From: Acidobacteria bacterium UBA6911
GTDB lineage: Bacteria > Acidobacteriota > UBA6911
DNA: 10,481 nucleotides
Reading direction: 5' to 3'
Assembly (NCBI GenBank): GCA_002451015.1
Contig: DKBB01000225.1
Location: 16,889 to 27,369, forward strand
Position 1 is the first letter of the stretch. The number at the start of each line of letters is the position of its first letter. Shown one piece after another: positions 1 to 8,611 of this stretch. The notes below the pieces were generated by a model, which worked only from the letters and a program-made list of their open reading frames with translations, did not search any database and was not told the DNA's origin. The position numbers were made by a program, and so were the translations under genes.

Positions 1-446
1 GGAGTGAGCGAGCGCACCCAAACCGGGTCCGGAGTAAGGACAACGCCGTCGATCCGCGGTTCGGTCCGCACTGCGGATCGCAGCCGTTCCGTGTCGGCGG
101 CTGAAACGCCCGCCGATTGCAGCATTCGGGCAGCCTTTTCGGCGTCGGCACCCGGAAAGAACCAGGTAGGTCGGCCTATCTCCCCCCAATCGGTGGACAC
201 GAGTTCTATGGGCGGCGAGATAACGATGGGAGTCAGCGTTAAATCTCCCCATTTACCGACGTGGATTTCCCTCACGGGATCGACGCTGGTAAGTCTCACA
301 GGCTCGTGACCGATGGCGGTTTTCACAAACCAGGGTATTATCACGGCAGCCACTAACGCAATGAGCCCCGGCCACGGAATGGTTCTGTTTGAAACGGTTG
401 AAAAAACATCCTTCGAACTTTTGCACTTGGACTTTTTTACTCTCAT
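1..446 (-). CDS. Hypothetical single-pass membrane-anchored protein, N-terminal part (cut by window edge)
   Basis: The minus frame is open from an ATG at 446 to the window edge, giving 148 residues. I chose this ATG because a TAA lies in the same frame eight codons upstream. The first 22 residues are lysine/serine-rich (start MRVKKSKCKSSKD), followed by one hydrophobic segment at about residues 23-41 (PWPGLIALVAAVIIPWFV). The N-terminus is therefore probably cytoplasmic and the rest exported. The soluble part has beta-rich segments (VGKWGDLTLTPIVISPP) and then an alanine-rich helical stretch (residues about 100-125). I do not recognise a named domain; the general look recalls uncharacterised proteins of Verrucomicrobiota-like bacteria, from memory only. 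A 76-residue overlapping frame (253-483) is cysteine- and arginine-rich and looks like a shadow. The gene is separated from the upstream operon by over 800 bases, so it is probably transcribed independently. Confidence 0.7.
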   Translation of the reverse strand, partial: MRVKKSKCKSSKDVFSTVSNRTIPWPGLIALVAAVIIPWFVKTAIGHEPVRLTSVDPVREIHVGKWGDLTLTPIVISPPIELVSTDWGEIGRPTWFFPGADAEKAARMLQSAGVSAADTERLRSAVRTEPRIDGVVLTPDPVWVRSLT

Positions 447-455
447 AAACCCTGC

Positions 456-483
456 AGAATAGGAACATTAACTTGACTGTCAC
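456..483 (-). promoter_or_regulatory. Possible sigma-70-like promoter for the membrane protein at 446
   Basis: On the minus strand, GTGACA (478-483, five of six matches to TTGACA) is followed after 16 bases by TATTCT (456-461, four of six matches to TATAAT). The expected start of transcription would fall within a few bases of the ATG at 446, implying a nearly leaderless message. The match is modest and the A/T-rich surroundings raise the chance of coincidence. Confidence 0.25.
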
Positions 484-641
484 AGACTCCGAAGAAACCG
501 CTGAATAGGTCTACCTACTCAACTCCGCCCGAGCATCCTGTTGTTTTGTAATTAGAAACAGCGTTGTACGGCGTTATTTCTGAAGAACTCAGGTTAAAGC
601 GGATTTTTATATGTTCATCAATCTAAGTAGTATCCATAAAG

Positions 642-717
642 CATTCTTTAACAAAAATTGATTCCGGATCGGATCCCCAAATTTTTCAATTAGTAATACT
701 TCTGATTTCAAAGAATG
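642..717. repeat. Nested inverted repeats
   Basis: Three inverted repeats are nested: CATTCTTT (642-649) with AAAGAATG (710-717), AATTGA (656-661) with TCAATT (686-691), and the central near-palindrome GGATCGGATCC (666-676). Their centres lie within about nine bases of each other. This could fold as a long imperfect hairpin in a leader RNA or mark stacked protein sites. The sequence is A/T-rich, so chance pairing is a real alternative. Confidence 0.3.
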
Positions 718-806
718 TTACAAGTTTTTATTATTTTTATGCAAAGATCGATATTCCCTGTTTGCTGCTCATGGGCTCCAATCTTCAATGACCGGATTCA
801 ATAATG

Positions 807-825
807 GCGCAAACCGGATTTGCGC
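807..825. promoter_or_regulatory. Perfect 7-bp inverted repeat, operator-like
   Basis: GCGCAAA (807-813) and TTTGCGC (819-825) are perfect reverse complements around the five bases CCGGA. No T-run follows on either strand, which argues against an intrinsic terminator and for a dimeric regulator site. A TTGACT hexamer starts at the next base (826), but I see no good -10 box at proper spacing. The octamer ACCGGATT overlaps the repeat (813-820) and recurs at 791-798 and 1031-1038. Confidence 0.35.
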
Positions 826-839
826 TTGACTGGGTCCGT

Positions 840-1066
840 TTGGGAATATTTCGGCCGTTGAAGAAATATTAATAGCTTTGAGTAGAATTAGTTGGATCCG
901 TCCAGCCATATTCGAGGATTGGCATCAGGTATAATCTTTCCAATCAATTATTTAACCGAATCGAGCCATATAATGAAGCCACTTGGAATTCTTCAAAACC
1001 ATCCTCTCTGCACGAGAAACCCAGAAAACCACCGGATTATCCAAGTATATTGGGAATGTTTCGTCC
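840..1066. repeat. Pair of 17-base direct repeats TTGGGAATRTTTCGKCC
   Basis: The copy at 840-856 (TTGGGAATATTTCGGCC) and the copy at 1050-1066 (TTGGGAATGTTTCGTCC) share 15 of 17 bases, 210 bases apart in the same orientation. Each lies shortly downstream of an ACCGGATT octamer (813-820 and 1031-1038; 19 and 11 bases between them). This suggests either two copies of a composite site or a decayed duplication. I see no target-site duplication or transposase. Confidence 0.35.
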
Positions 1067-1282
1067 AATTACCTTCGCAATAAAAACTAATTTACCAGTA
1101 GATGATCTCATTAGAACTTCCCTGTTAAGGTGTGAGTGAATTCCGGGGAAGAGCAGGTAAATATTGCAGTTGGACAATTCCATAAGCCCGGAAAGCCGGC
1201 TCATTAATAAAAACGGAGCTTTGGCTGATCCGGCATGGTCACGGGATCGGGGATGGGGGTTGCACGGGCTGCTAGGGAATCT

Positions 1283-2365
1283 TTATGGATGGTTTCTTTT
1301 GTCCAGCCGTTCGTGGATAAACCATAAAACCGGCGCCTGCCCGTGAAAATCACCCAGTGTGCGCGGCCGCTTCAGGTAAAATTCAATATCGTCCACTTGT
1401 CCGGTCCCCACGCAAATTTCCCGAACATTGCCTTCCCGGTCAACATGTGCGCAGAGCGCTTTCCATGCTTTTTCAACGGCAGGCCCATAGGCATCCTTAT
1501 CCAACCAGCCCAGTTGGACGCCTACCGTCATGGCATAGGAGAACATCGCCGTGCAGGAACTTTCGGCCCAGGAATATTCATAATCGATCAACTGCCGCCA
1601 CATGCCGTTGTCTGACTGGAATGTCAGCAGGGCTGCCATCATTTTCCTGTATCCGGCCATGAGTTCCGGACGCCCGGGGTGATCGACGGGCAGGGATTTT
1701 AAGACTTCGGCCATCGAAGCGGCCACCCATCCATTGCCCCGGCCCCAGTGGTAATGAAATTCCGGTCCATGGAAAAACAATCCGTTGGGCTGCTGTAATT
1801 TATTAATGTAGGTTGCCAATTGCAGTGCGGCCCGATCGGCATATTTGATTTCCCGGGTAGCCCGGTATGCTTGTATCTGAAGCATTCCGACCATGTACAT
1901 ATCGTCGATCCACCATCGGGTTTGCGAGGTGAGTCCATCCTCCCGCGGATTTTCCCACTGGCTGTCGGCAAAAGACAAACCAGCGTTCAGATACCGTTTG
2001 TCTCCCGTGATCAGGTAGATCTGAAGCGGCACGATTCCCTCTACGTTGTGATCGACGTGCGGCTGCCGGGAGATCAAAAAGCTGTCCGGCTCCAGAAATT
2101 TTTCATACCGTGCGATAATTCTTTCGATCAATTTCCTGTCCTGAAGGCTTTCAGCAATTCGCAACGCTCCGACTCCCGTGCAGGCCTCGGCATAATGCAG
2201 ACCCTTGTCGCCGTAGTAAAGCATGTATTCGCGGTCAAGCAAATTTTCTATGACTTCGAGTCCAAGAATTTTTTCATCGCACGGCTGTACATCATCCACT
2301 TTTGTACCTCCCGCACAGGGTGCCGCCAGACACAATCCCGTCAATAAGACAAAAAGCTTTTTCAT
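1283..2365 (-). CDS. GH105 unsaturated rhamnogalacturonyl/glucuronyl hydrolase, secreted
   Basis: This 360-residue protein belongs to the GH88/GH105 (YteR/RhiN-like) family of (alpha/alpha)6-barrel enzymes. Known members hydrate the double bond of the 4,5-unsaturated uronate left by a polysaccharide lyase, releasing it from rhamnose or another sugar. Visible family signatures are TRWWIDDMYM (residues 149-158, holding the Asp pair expected to supply the catalytic acid), HYHWGRGNGW (204-213), WAESSCTAMF (266-275) and the C-terminal GQVDDIEFYLKRPRTLGDFH (322-341). Length fits the family. Residues 1-20 form a Sec signal peptide (MKKLFVLLTGLCLAAPCAGG); there is no clear lipobox. A GGGGGG run at 2373-2378 sits 7 bases before the ATG and supports the start. 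It is the last gene of a three-gene operon, 73 bases after a GH106 gene, so it likely completes removal of terminal uronates there. The precise uronate and linkage cannot be told. Confidence 0.93.
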   Translation of the reverse strand: MKKLFVLLTGLCLAAPCAGGTKVDDVQPCDEKILGLEVIENLLDREYMLYYGDKGLHYAEACTGVGALRIAESLQDRKLIERIIARYEKFLEPDSFLISRQPHVDHNVEGIVPLQIYLITGDKRYLNAGLSFADSQWENPREDGLTSQTRWWIDDMYMVGMLQIQAYRATREIKYADRAALQLATYINKLQQPNGLFFHGPEFHYHWGRGNGWVAASMAEVLKSLPVDHPGRPELMAGYRKMMAALLTFQSDNGMWRQLIDYEYSWAESSCTAMFSYAMTVGVQLGWLDKDAYGPAVEKAWKALCAHVDREGNVREICVGTGQVDDIEFYLKRPRTLGDFHGQAPVLWFIHERLDKRNHP

Positions 2366-2422
2366 CTTATTTCCCCCCTATAATAGTTATCGTGCCGGCT
2401 GCTAAGCCGCGCAGGGAAGTGC

Positions 2423-2439
2423 AGAATGGGCTGCATTCT
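2423..2439 (-). repeat. Small hairpin at the GH106/GH105 junction
   Basis: On the minus strand AGAATG and CATTCT (2434-2439 and 2423-2428) can pair around a five-base loop, beginning at the last base of the upstream GH106 stop codon. There is no T-run, so it is more likely an mRNA-processing or stability element, or chance, than a terminator. Confidence 0.25.
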
Positions 2440-5400
2440 CACCTGTTCCCCGTTGGTTGCACTTTAATGGAACCTACCGTAACCGGGCCGATCAGACCGG
2501 ATTCATCAAGGTTTTTTGGAGGGCTGAAGCGTCTCAGCCAAGCGGGCATAGGCGACAACACTTTCTGCTCCGGATCCAGGTCCCAATCACCTATCTGGCG
2601 GTTCGTCCACTGGTTGGTAACCTTTATTTCCAGACGGTTTGCTCCGATTTTCAGGAATTTGGAAATATCGGCCCGGTAAGGCGGCTTCCACAATAATGCT
2701 GCCGGTTTGCCGTTTATAGATATCTGTGCAATGTCTTTAACGGTTCCAAGGTCGAGCTCAATCCTGGTTTCAGATTTAAGCCAATCCTGCGGAACCCGCA
2801 TCGTCTTCGAATACGTCGCAGTGCCGGAGAAATATTTCACACCATCGTCAGGATGCTCTGTCCAGGATTCAAGTTGTGCCAGTTGTATTTTCCCCGGGGC
2901 ACCCATGTTGGGTGGGAAAACTACTTCCCAGGGCCCGTCCAAAGTTTCCAAAGTGGTAGTCGTCACAGGGCTTATTGTGCGAGACATCGATACCGCGGAG
3001 CGACGGAACACGACGAATACGGATTCCCGCGGCTCCAAATGCAACGGTACGGTCGTCCTGCCGTCAGTAGCGGTATGATCGGCCGGTTCGATCACTCCGG
3101 TATCGGGGCGCCACAATTCCGCTTCTTTTCCCTCCACCCTGAAACGCGCCTGCACATCCTGCAAAAGATCTGTGCGATTTGCGACGAAATAGAGGTCCGT
3201 ATCGCCTAAGCGGCGATGAATCCAGACAATGGAAGTATCCAAAGGGCCGGCGAACTCCGCATCCTTTGGAATGTCTGCCAGTGACAGCACATCCTCCATC
3301 GGCAGACCCCACACAACCAGACCTTTACCGTAAAAATGCTTATTGCGCTGGACGCCGTCGAGGTCGCCCCAGATCTCATCGGCCAGCGCCTTCACTTCAA
3401 GATCCGCGTTGTTCGCGCCATGTTGGAGACTCGGAGACATGACAGGCTTCGGGCCGACAAGAATTGCGCCAGCGGCTACGAAGCGTCGTATCTTTCGAAG
3501 CAGTTCGGGACGAATGCGATCAATCTGCGGGAGCACCAGAACTCTATAGCTCATGCCGTCAGGCAAGACAAGCCGCCCGTCCCCACTCACTGTCATCCGA
3601 TTCAGTAGCACGTCCGCATTGATTGTGTCATAGTCGTATCCATCCGAAGGGGCCGGCTGCAGTCCCGCTCCCCAGAACGGCTGGCTGGATGGTGCGCCTT
3701 CGTTCAACAGGTAGGCAAGGTCGGCCACAAAAAGTCCCTGCTGTAGCATGTACGATATGCGCGACAGGTATGTTGTGACGCTTGCGGCCTGCTCCGCCCA
3801 GGTAATATTACGATTGAAGTGGGTCCCGACCATCGTATTGCCCGGCTTGGTATCCAGTGGTTGATGGGCGGATGAGTGGAAAACAACTCGGTTGACACCC
3901 TGGGCAAACCAGTAATCGGCCAGGTTCTTGTAGGCTGCAGGCGCATCGAACCCACCGCCGGTGAAGGACTCGGCGGCGACAAATTTTTTACCATACACAT
4001 GCGCCGCGGAAGCGGCCATACGCACATCGGCATAATATTCCGATGGAGGATGCATTCGCCCGAGCCAGAACTCGCCCATCGGAATCTCCACCTTGCTCTT
4101 GGTCAGCAGCGTATCTTCAAGAATCTCCATCGAGACACCCGGCGCCTCGGCATAAATACCCATTCCTTTCTGCCTGAGCAGGTCCGCCATTGTGCCGTAA
4201 TGAGCTTCGGCAATTAAATCCACAATGGTACGGCGAAAATCCCACAGGAAGCGGTCGCTTCTGTCTGCATCCCCGACAACGCGTCCCGCGAGAACAGGGA
4301 GATAGGGAGTTGGATCGTATCCCCGCCTCTGCAGGAACCGGGCAATCATGTCGTCGGTCCAGTTCTGTATCCCCGCTTCCCAGCTGTCCATCATCATGTA
4401 CCGCAGGCTTCTGCCCAGCAGTGGTCCCAGGGCTTTTTCAATCGGGTCCAAATAGCCATGAAAGTAGGCTTCGACATGTTTTTCGTTAAGCTTATCCACT
4501 TCCAGCCCCGAACCGGCGGGTGTTCCGGCCCGGTTTCGGGAACCGACCAGGGCGCACCCCATGCGGAGGATAGTCCAGTTTCCGACCGGCACATCCCAAT
4601 GCAGCATACCGTTGTCGTCCATCATGGAAGTCAAATCGATAACGTCAGCGGACTGTATCCGGGATTCAGCCGAAACAGGGGGAGTCGGTACGGACTCGTA
4701 ATCATAAATCAAATTAAAGCCGGCTTTGTCCTGCCAGCGGTCCACCCTTGCTCCGGTGTGGACGACGAATTCGCCAAGCTGGTATTTCTCTGCCGGCTTC
4801 GGTGCGGTCTGGTAGATGACGGCATCTGGATCCGGAGCTGCCCCCGTCATCGTTACCCGGATAAACCTGGCTGAGACTTCCGGAAATGCGTAGGTTTTGA
4901 ATCCGGCAGGACGGTACTGCAACGCTCCCGGCAATTCGACAATCGTACGGTAATGCACGCCATCATCGCTCATCTGGATCCGCCCGAACGGCACGCCACG
5001 ACCCGGGGCAATCAGCGTTACCGCTTTGGTCCGGATCGGCTGGGAAAACTCATACTGCACCCACGCAGCCCCGTCCTGGCCGGCAACAACGGTAACGCTG
5101 GTTTCTGCGCTATCATCCATTAAAGGGCCGGGGTCGACTTCCCCGCCGCTGGTGATTACACTGGGCTTGAGGTTTTCCATCACCGCTTCATCAGGAGGTG
5201 TAGGAAAGGCAATCACAGCGCTGTCGTCGTAGTACATTTCGGAAGGAGCCGGTCCACTAACGGTGCGCAAATCAGCAAATGCTCCGTAATGTGACGGCGG
5301 CTGTGGAAGCTTCATGGCCAGTTTCGCGGGTCCCTGAATATTGGTTTCACTCCAGACCAGTTTTTTCATTGCCTGCTCGGGCTTTACCCACGGCCCGCCC

Positions 5401-5789
5401 GTCAGGCTCCACCCCGACGAGCTGAAGATCGAAAGCTCCAGTCCAAGCCGGTCCGATTCGGCGGCCGCATGCCTGACGGCATCAAACCACTCCGGAGTAA
5501 AAAACTCGACCTTGTTTTCAACAATCTGCCCGCCGTCAAAACCGATATCGGTAAAATGCGCCCCGCCGATACCGATGCGCTTCATCCATTCCAGGTCTTT
5601 GGTAATTCCCTCCCTGGTAACATTGCCGCCCGTCCAGTGCCACCATACGCGCGGCTTGGCTGAATCGGGAGGATCTGCAAAGCCCCGTTCCAGGCTGTCT
5701 CCAGCGCTTCGGACAATGTTCGAACCTGCGATGACCGACAGTCCGATAATGACTGTCGAGGCTACAAGCATTTTCCATTTGTGCATCAT
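2439..5789 (-). CDS. GH106-family alpha-L-rhamnosidase with an inserted discoidin-like module
   Basis: This 1116-residue protein has the full-length GH106 architecture (usual size about 1000-1150). GH106 enzymes are calcium-dependent inverting alpha-L-rhamnosidases. A signal anchor or peptide covers about residues 1-29. The catalytic barrel opens with RVWWHWTGGNVTREGI (47-62) and the SSSGWSLTGGPWVKPEQAMK region (123-142). A beta-sandwich resembling F5/8-type C domains (AWVQYEFSQPIRTKAVTLI, then ARFIRVTM) occupies roughly 205-345. The barrel resumes with MMMDSWEAG (465-473) and FVAAESFTGGG (603-613); Glu471 and Glu607 are the likely catalytic pair, by comparison with the family. A C-terminal sandwich with INGKPAALLWKPPYRADIS (1025-1043) ends the protein. 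The start is the first of two ATGs, after a GAGGGTGG stretch (5794-5801). It lies 62 bases downstream of a second GH106 gene, so both are probably co-transcribed. The exact rhamnosyl linkage is unknown. Confidence 0.9.
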   Translation of the reverse strand: MMHKWKMLVASTVIIGLSVIAGSNIVRSAGDSLERGFADPPDSAKPRVWWHWTGGNVTREGITKDLEWMKRIGIGGAHFTDIGFDGGQIVENKVEFFTPEWFDAVRHAAAESDRLGLELSIFSSSGWSLTGGPWVKPEQAMKKLVWSETNIQGPAKLAMKLPQPPSHYGAFADLRTVSGPAPSEMYYDDSAVIAFPTPPDEAVMENLKPSVITSGGEVDPGPLMDDSAETSVTVVAGQDGAAWVQYEFSQPIRTKAVTLIAPGRGVPFGRIQMSDDGVHYRTIVELPGALQYRPAGFKTYAFPEVSARFIRVTMTGAAPDPDAVIYQTAPKPAEKYQLGEFVVHTGARVDRWQDKAGFNLIYDYESVPTPPVSAESRIQSADVIDLTSMMDDNGMLHWDVPVGNWTILRMGCALVGSRNRAGTPAGSGLEVDKLNEKHVEAYFHGYLDPIEKALGPLLGRSLRYMMMDSWEAGIQNWTDDMIARFLQRRGYDPTPYLPVLAGRVVGDADRSDRFLWDFRRTIVDLIAEAHYGTMADLLRQKGMGIYAEAPGVSMEILEDTLLTKSKVEIPMGEFWLGRMHPPSEYYADVRMAASAAHVYGKKFVAAESFTGGGFDAPAAYKNLADYWFAQGVNRVVFHSSAHQPLDTKPGNTMVGTHFNRNITWAEQAASVTTYLSRISYMLQQGLFVADLAYLLNEGAPSSQPFWGAGLQPAPSDGYDYDTINADVLLNRMTVSGDGRLVLPDGMSYRVLVLPQIDRIRPELLRKIRRFVAAGAILVGPKPVMSPSLQHGANNADLEVKALADEIWGDLDGVQRNKHFYGKGLVVWGLPMEDVLSLADIPKDAEFAGPLDTSIVWIHRRLGDTDLYFVANRTDLLQDVQARFRVEGKEAELWRPDTGVIEPADHTATDGRTTVPLHLEPRESVFVVFRRSAVSMSRTISPVTTTTLETLDGPWEVVFPPNMGAPGKIQLAQLESWTEHPDDGVKYFSGTATYSKTMRVPQDWLKSETRIELDLGTVKDIAQISINGKPAALLWKPPYRADISKFLKIGANRLEIKVTNQWTNRQIGDWDLDPEQKVLSPMPAWLRRFSPPKNLDESGLIGPVTVGSIKVQPTGNR

Positions 5790-5851
5790 GGTTCCACCCT
5801 CAGGTTCGGGATTTATTGAATGTATTCAGCTCCACCTCTTTGAATCGGTCG

Positions 5852-8611
5852 TTATTGAGCAGCTACCAGCCGGATTGGCCCGAGCAGCCCTGAATCGATC
5901 GGCTTTATTTTATCCATATCCTGGGGATCGAAGCGTTTGCCGTAACGCTGATTCAATAAGCGATAATCAGGCAGGGATCTACCGGCCATATAATTGACTG
6001 CGGTATTGGCCACCTGGATCCGGATCCTGTTGTCTCCACGCTTCAGAAATCCCGTTACCTCAACCGTGTACGGAGGGCACCAGACCGATCCGGCACGCTG
6101 TCCGTTGATATACACTACGGCCGCTTCGCGTACCGGGCCCTCGAACCAGGCCTGCATACCGTTCGACCGGCCCCGGGTTCCTGCCAATGCCTCTCCTTCG
6201 CCGAAATCAAGGCTTAGAACCGTACCCGGATTCATCATATTTTCCGGAACGGATACGGTTTTTTCATAGACCGCGACACCGGAAAAATATCGTGTCGCCT
6301 CATCCTGGGTCCAGGAGCTCAATTGCTCCATTGTTCCGGATACCCCCTTGGAGCCATACGTGACCCGCCACCCTTCACTGAGATCCAAAGATACCGTCTC
6401 AGAAACCATGGCTGTAACTGGTTCTTGAACCGCGTGTTTGGTAAAGACAAGAAAACGGCCCTCATAAGGTTCCAGTTCCAGCGTTACGGATGTTACGCCA
6501 TCCTTGTCCGCGGATATCGCAGCCGGCGTGATTTGTCCCGTCATCGGGTCCCACCATTCGGCCTGCATGTCGGCAACCCGGAAAGACGCTTCTGTTTTTT
6601 GATTGATATTGGAGCTGTTCGCCAGGAAATAGATTTCCGCATCCCCCGTTTTGCGATGCACAAACCCGATCTCCGGAACCTCCGGTGTCAACGCAACATC
6701 GAAGGGGAGCATATCGCGAAGAGCAACCGCGAGCTGTTCTTTTTCATCTTCAACAAAACGCGCGTTTCCCGCAGAGGAAGAGAAAAGAGATTGGCTGATC
6801 CGGTTAATTTCCGCGTGTTCCGATTCGGCGGCTCCAAATCCAGGAGCCATGACAGGCTGACGTCTGGTGGCAATCAATTTGCCGCCGGAGTTTACAAACT
6901 TTGCCAGCATCCGGTAGGTGTCTACAGGGATGCGTTCCACATTCGGAAGCACAACCGCGCGATATCTGTTCGAACCCAGTGCCAGAGCGCCGCCGTCAAT
7001 GCTGCCGAGCTGTCGAAGCACGTCATCATCAAATAAGTCGAGGTTGAATCCGGCGTCGAGCACGGCTCCAACAGCATCCGGCCCAACCCGCCGCCGCAGG
7101 CTTTCGATAAGATTGGCATAACCGGGTTTAAAGCCGGCATATGCGTCGGAAACGGGCAGATAAAAAGCAATATCATTAACGGGATCCCCCTGCCTGAGAA
7201 GATAGCTGGAGCGCTGCAGGTAGCGTGTGACCTCCGGCATAACGATCCACCAGGGATTCTTTTCGTTAAAAACGCCTGCGGCGTAAAATCGCCATCCGGG
7301 GTATTCAGCCTTTTCCGGGCTGTAGGGCCAGCCGTGCCCGATCAGCTGGTTGATCCCCTGAAGGAAGTGCAGGTTTGCCTCTGCCTTCATATCCAGCGGC
7401 GTCGCGCGAAAGACGGGGGAATGGAGCCATGTCCATGTTTCGGAAGTGGTCACTGTGCGCCCGAACAGGTGACTAGCCGAAGATGCCCAGCGTGTGGCGC
7501 TCACCTCTTTCCATTGAACCCCCTCTCCTTCGGATATATCTGCATGAACGTTACTCGCGATGGTAGCGGGAGGAATGCCGTAGCCCTGTATCCGGAAAAG
7601 AGTTTGGTTTTTTTGAGACCATTCATGTGCAGGTACCATGAAATTGTCATTGAACAACTCCGTCATCGTCCGGCCCCAATCATTGCGGATCGCTGAAGTC
7701 ACAGGCCCGAGATCGTAAGCGAGAGCCGGCAGGTGGGGCCTTAAATCGTACCCGCGCCGCCTGCGGAATTCCTCAAGGAAATTTTCGGTCCAGTCTCCTC
7801 CATAGACTTCAAGGCTGTCGCAAAAAACGGCGTATGGGAGATTCGGTTGAAGCGCCTGTATCAGGCGGTCGCCTACATTTCTCAAATATCCTTCGACAGC
7901 GGCGCGGTCATAGTGGTTGAGCACGAATCCTTCGGCGCCGAAAGCGGGACGCTTGACCATCATGCCGCTGCGACTGGAAATGAAAACCAGAACCCCGTGC
8001 GTTCCTTCCAGTCCGTCAGGGAGTGTCGCAACTCCATTCTTGATGTCGGTAAGTTCGCGAATCCCCGATCCGTCGATCTGTCCGTCCCGGAGACGGCTTA
8101 GAAAAGCAGCCAGGAATTTTTCACCCTCCCCTATAGCCGGCAACGCCAAGCGACGCGTTCCTTCGGGAACAGGAAGCTTTTCGATGCGCAGATTTCCGGC
8201 TGCATCCCGGACCGGCACCTGCGCTCCGCCAAAGGGCCAGCCGCTTCCGAGCGTCAGATCCATACGCAATCCGAGTTCACGCGCTTTACCGGAAGTGAAA
8301 CGAAGGGCGTCCAGAAACTCGTCGGAAAGAAAGGAAAAGTTTTGTATTCCTCTATCGGTATCGTCGAGTGAAAGCGGGTAGACCGGTTGTACTTCGAATC
8401 CGCCGATGCCGCCCTCCCTCATAAGCTTCATTTCACGCTCGAGCTCGGCCTTGGTGACAGACGGACCGAACCACCACCAGCGCATCATAATGCGGCACTC
8501 TGCGGGCGGATTTTCAAATAGCCGACTCCGTTCGTGAACGCCCGGATCGGGAAATGCCCCTAGGGAGAAAAGGCCGGCCAGAAGAATCACAAACAGAATT
8601 GTAGTTTTCAT
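5852..8611 (-). CDS. GH106-like glycoside hydrolase (probable alpha-L-rhamnosidase), secreted
   Basis: Read from the ATG at 8611 this protein has 919 residues and starts with a standard signal peptide ([20 protein letters not shown]). The same frame is open to another ATG at 8695, but that would place 28 polar residues before the signal, so I prefer 8611; its upstream AAGAAG is a weak ribosome binding site. Family features are [20 protein letters not shown] (residues 40-59), [15 protein letters not shown] (119-133), [12 protein letters not shown] (261-272), [11 protein letters not shown] (387-397), and a C-terminal sandwich with [16 protein letters not shown] (833-848). Glu267 and Glu391 align by motif with the catalytic glutamates proposed for the neighbouring GH106 protein. 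It lacks the discoidin-like insertion of that protein, which explains much of the size difference. The two are diverged paralogues and probably cut different rhamnosides or linkages. It is the first gene of the three-gene operon. GH106 membership is clear at superfamily level; substrate is inferred. Confidence 0.87.
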   Translation of the reverse strand: MKTTILFVILLAGLFSLGAFPDPGVHERSRLFENPPAECRIMMRWWWFGPSVTKAELEREMKLMREGGIGGFEVQPVYPLSLDDTDRGIQNFSFLSDEFLDALRFTSGKARELGLRMDLTLGSGWPFGGAQVPVRDAAGNLRIEKLPVPEGTRRLALPAIGEGEKFLAAFLSRLRDGQIDGSGIRELTDIKNGVATLPDGLEGTHGVLVFISSRSGMMVKRPAFGAEGFVLNHYDRAAVEGYLRNVGDRLIQALQPNLPYAVFCDSLEVYGGDWTENFLEEFRRRRGYDLRPHLPALAYDLGPVTSAIRNDWGRTMTELFNDNFMVPAHEWSQKNQTLFRIQGYGIPPATIASNVHADISEGEGVQWKEVSATRWASSASHLFGRTVTTSETWTWLHSPVFRATPLDMKAEANLHFLQGINQLIGHGWPYSPEKAEYPGWRFYAAGVFNEKNPWWIVMPEVTRYLQRSSYLLRQGDPVNDIAFYLPVSDAYAGFKPGYANLIESLRRRVGPDAVGAVLDAGFNLDLFDDDVLRQLGSIDGGALALGSNRYRAVVLPNVERIPVDTYRMLAKFVNSGGKLIATRRQPVMAPGFGAAESEHAEINRISQSLFSSSAGNARFVEDEKEQLAVALRDMLPFDVALTPEVPEIGFVHRKTGDAEIYFLANSSNINQKTEASFRVADMQAEWWDPMTGQITPAAISADKDGVTSVTLELEPYEGRFLVFTKHAVQEPVTAMVSETVSLDLSEGWRVTYGSKGVSGTMEQLSSWTQDEATRYFSGVAVYEKTVSVPENMMNPGTVLSLDFGEGEALAGTRGRSNGMQAWFEGPVREAAVVYINGQRAGSVWCPPYTVEVTGFLKRGDNRIRIQVANTAVNYMAGRSLPDYRLLNQRYGKRFDPQDMDKIKPIDSGLLGPIRLVAAQ

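Larger units (their letters stand above)
447..1282. other. Long A/T-rich intergenic region without a convincing gene
   Basis: This 836-base stretch has runs of A and T (especially 540-770) that contrast with the GC-richer genes on both sides. The only open frames are short plus-strand ones (892-1083, 1164-1346) with no recognisable domain, no clear ribosome binding site and unlikely composition. It contains several inverted repeats and short direct repeats, listed separately, and probably the promoter and leader of the gene at 446. AGCCATAT also occurs twice, 60 bases apart (904-911 and 964-971). No tRNA or rRNA motif was seen. Confidence 0.6.

Noticed and set aside
892..1083. Plus-strand open frame of 63 residues in the gap
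   Set aside because: No ribosome binding site, no domain, and it covers regulatory-looking repeats; probably chance.
1186..1203. Hairpin AGCCCGG/CCGGCT as terminator of the GH105 gene
   Set aside because: The stem has a bulge and on the minus strand no T-run follows it; the T-rich stretch lies before the hairpin, so it does not fit an intrinsic terminator.
447..1282. Insertion sequence or CRISPR array in the long gap
   Set aside because: No transposase frame, terminal inverted repeats with target duplications, or regularly spaced repeats are present.
1820..2347. Plus-strand open frame of 175 residues
   Set aside because: It is antisense to the GH105 gene, whose catalytic motifs are intact on the minus strand.
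5341..5997. Plus-strand open frame of 218 residues
   Set aside because: It lies antisense to the GH106 genes and their junction, with serine/proline-rich composition and no domain; a shadow of the true minus frames.
6323..7036. Plus-strand open frame of 237 residues
   Set aside because: It is entirely antisense to the well-supported GH106-like gene, arginine-rich and without recognisable motifs.
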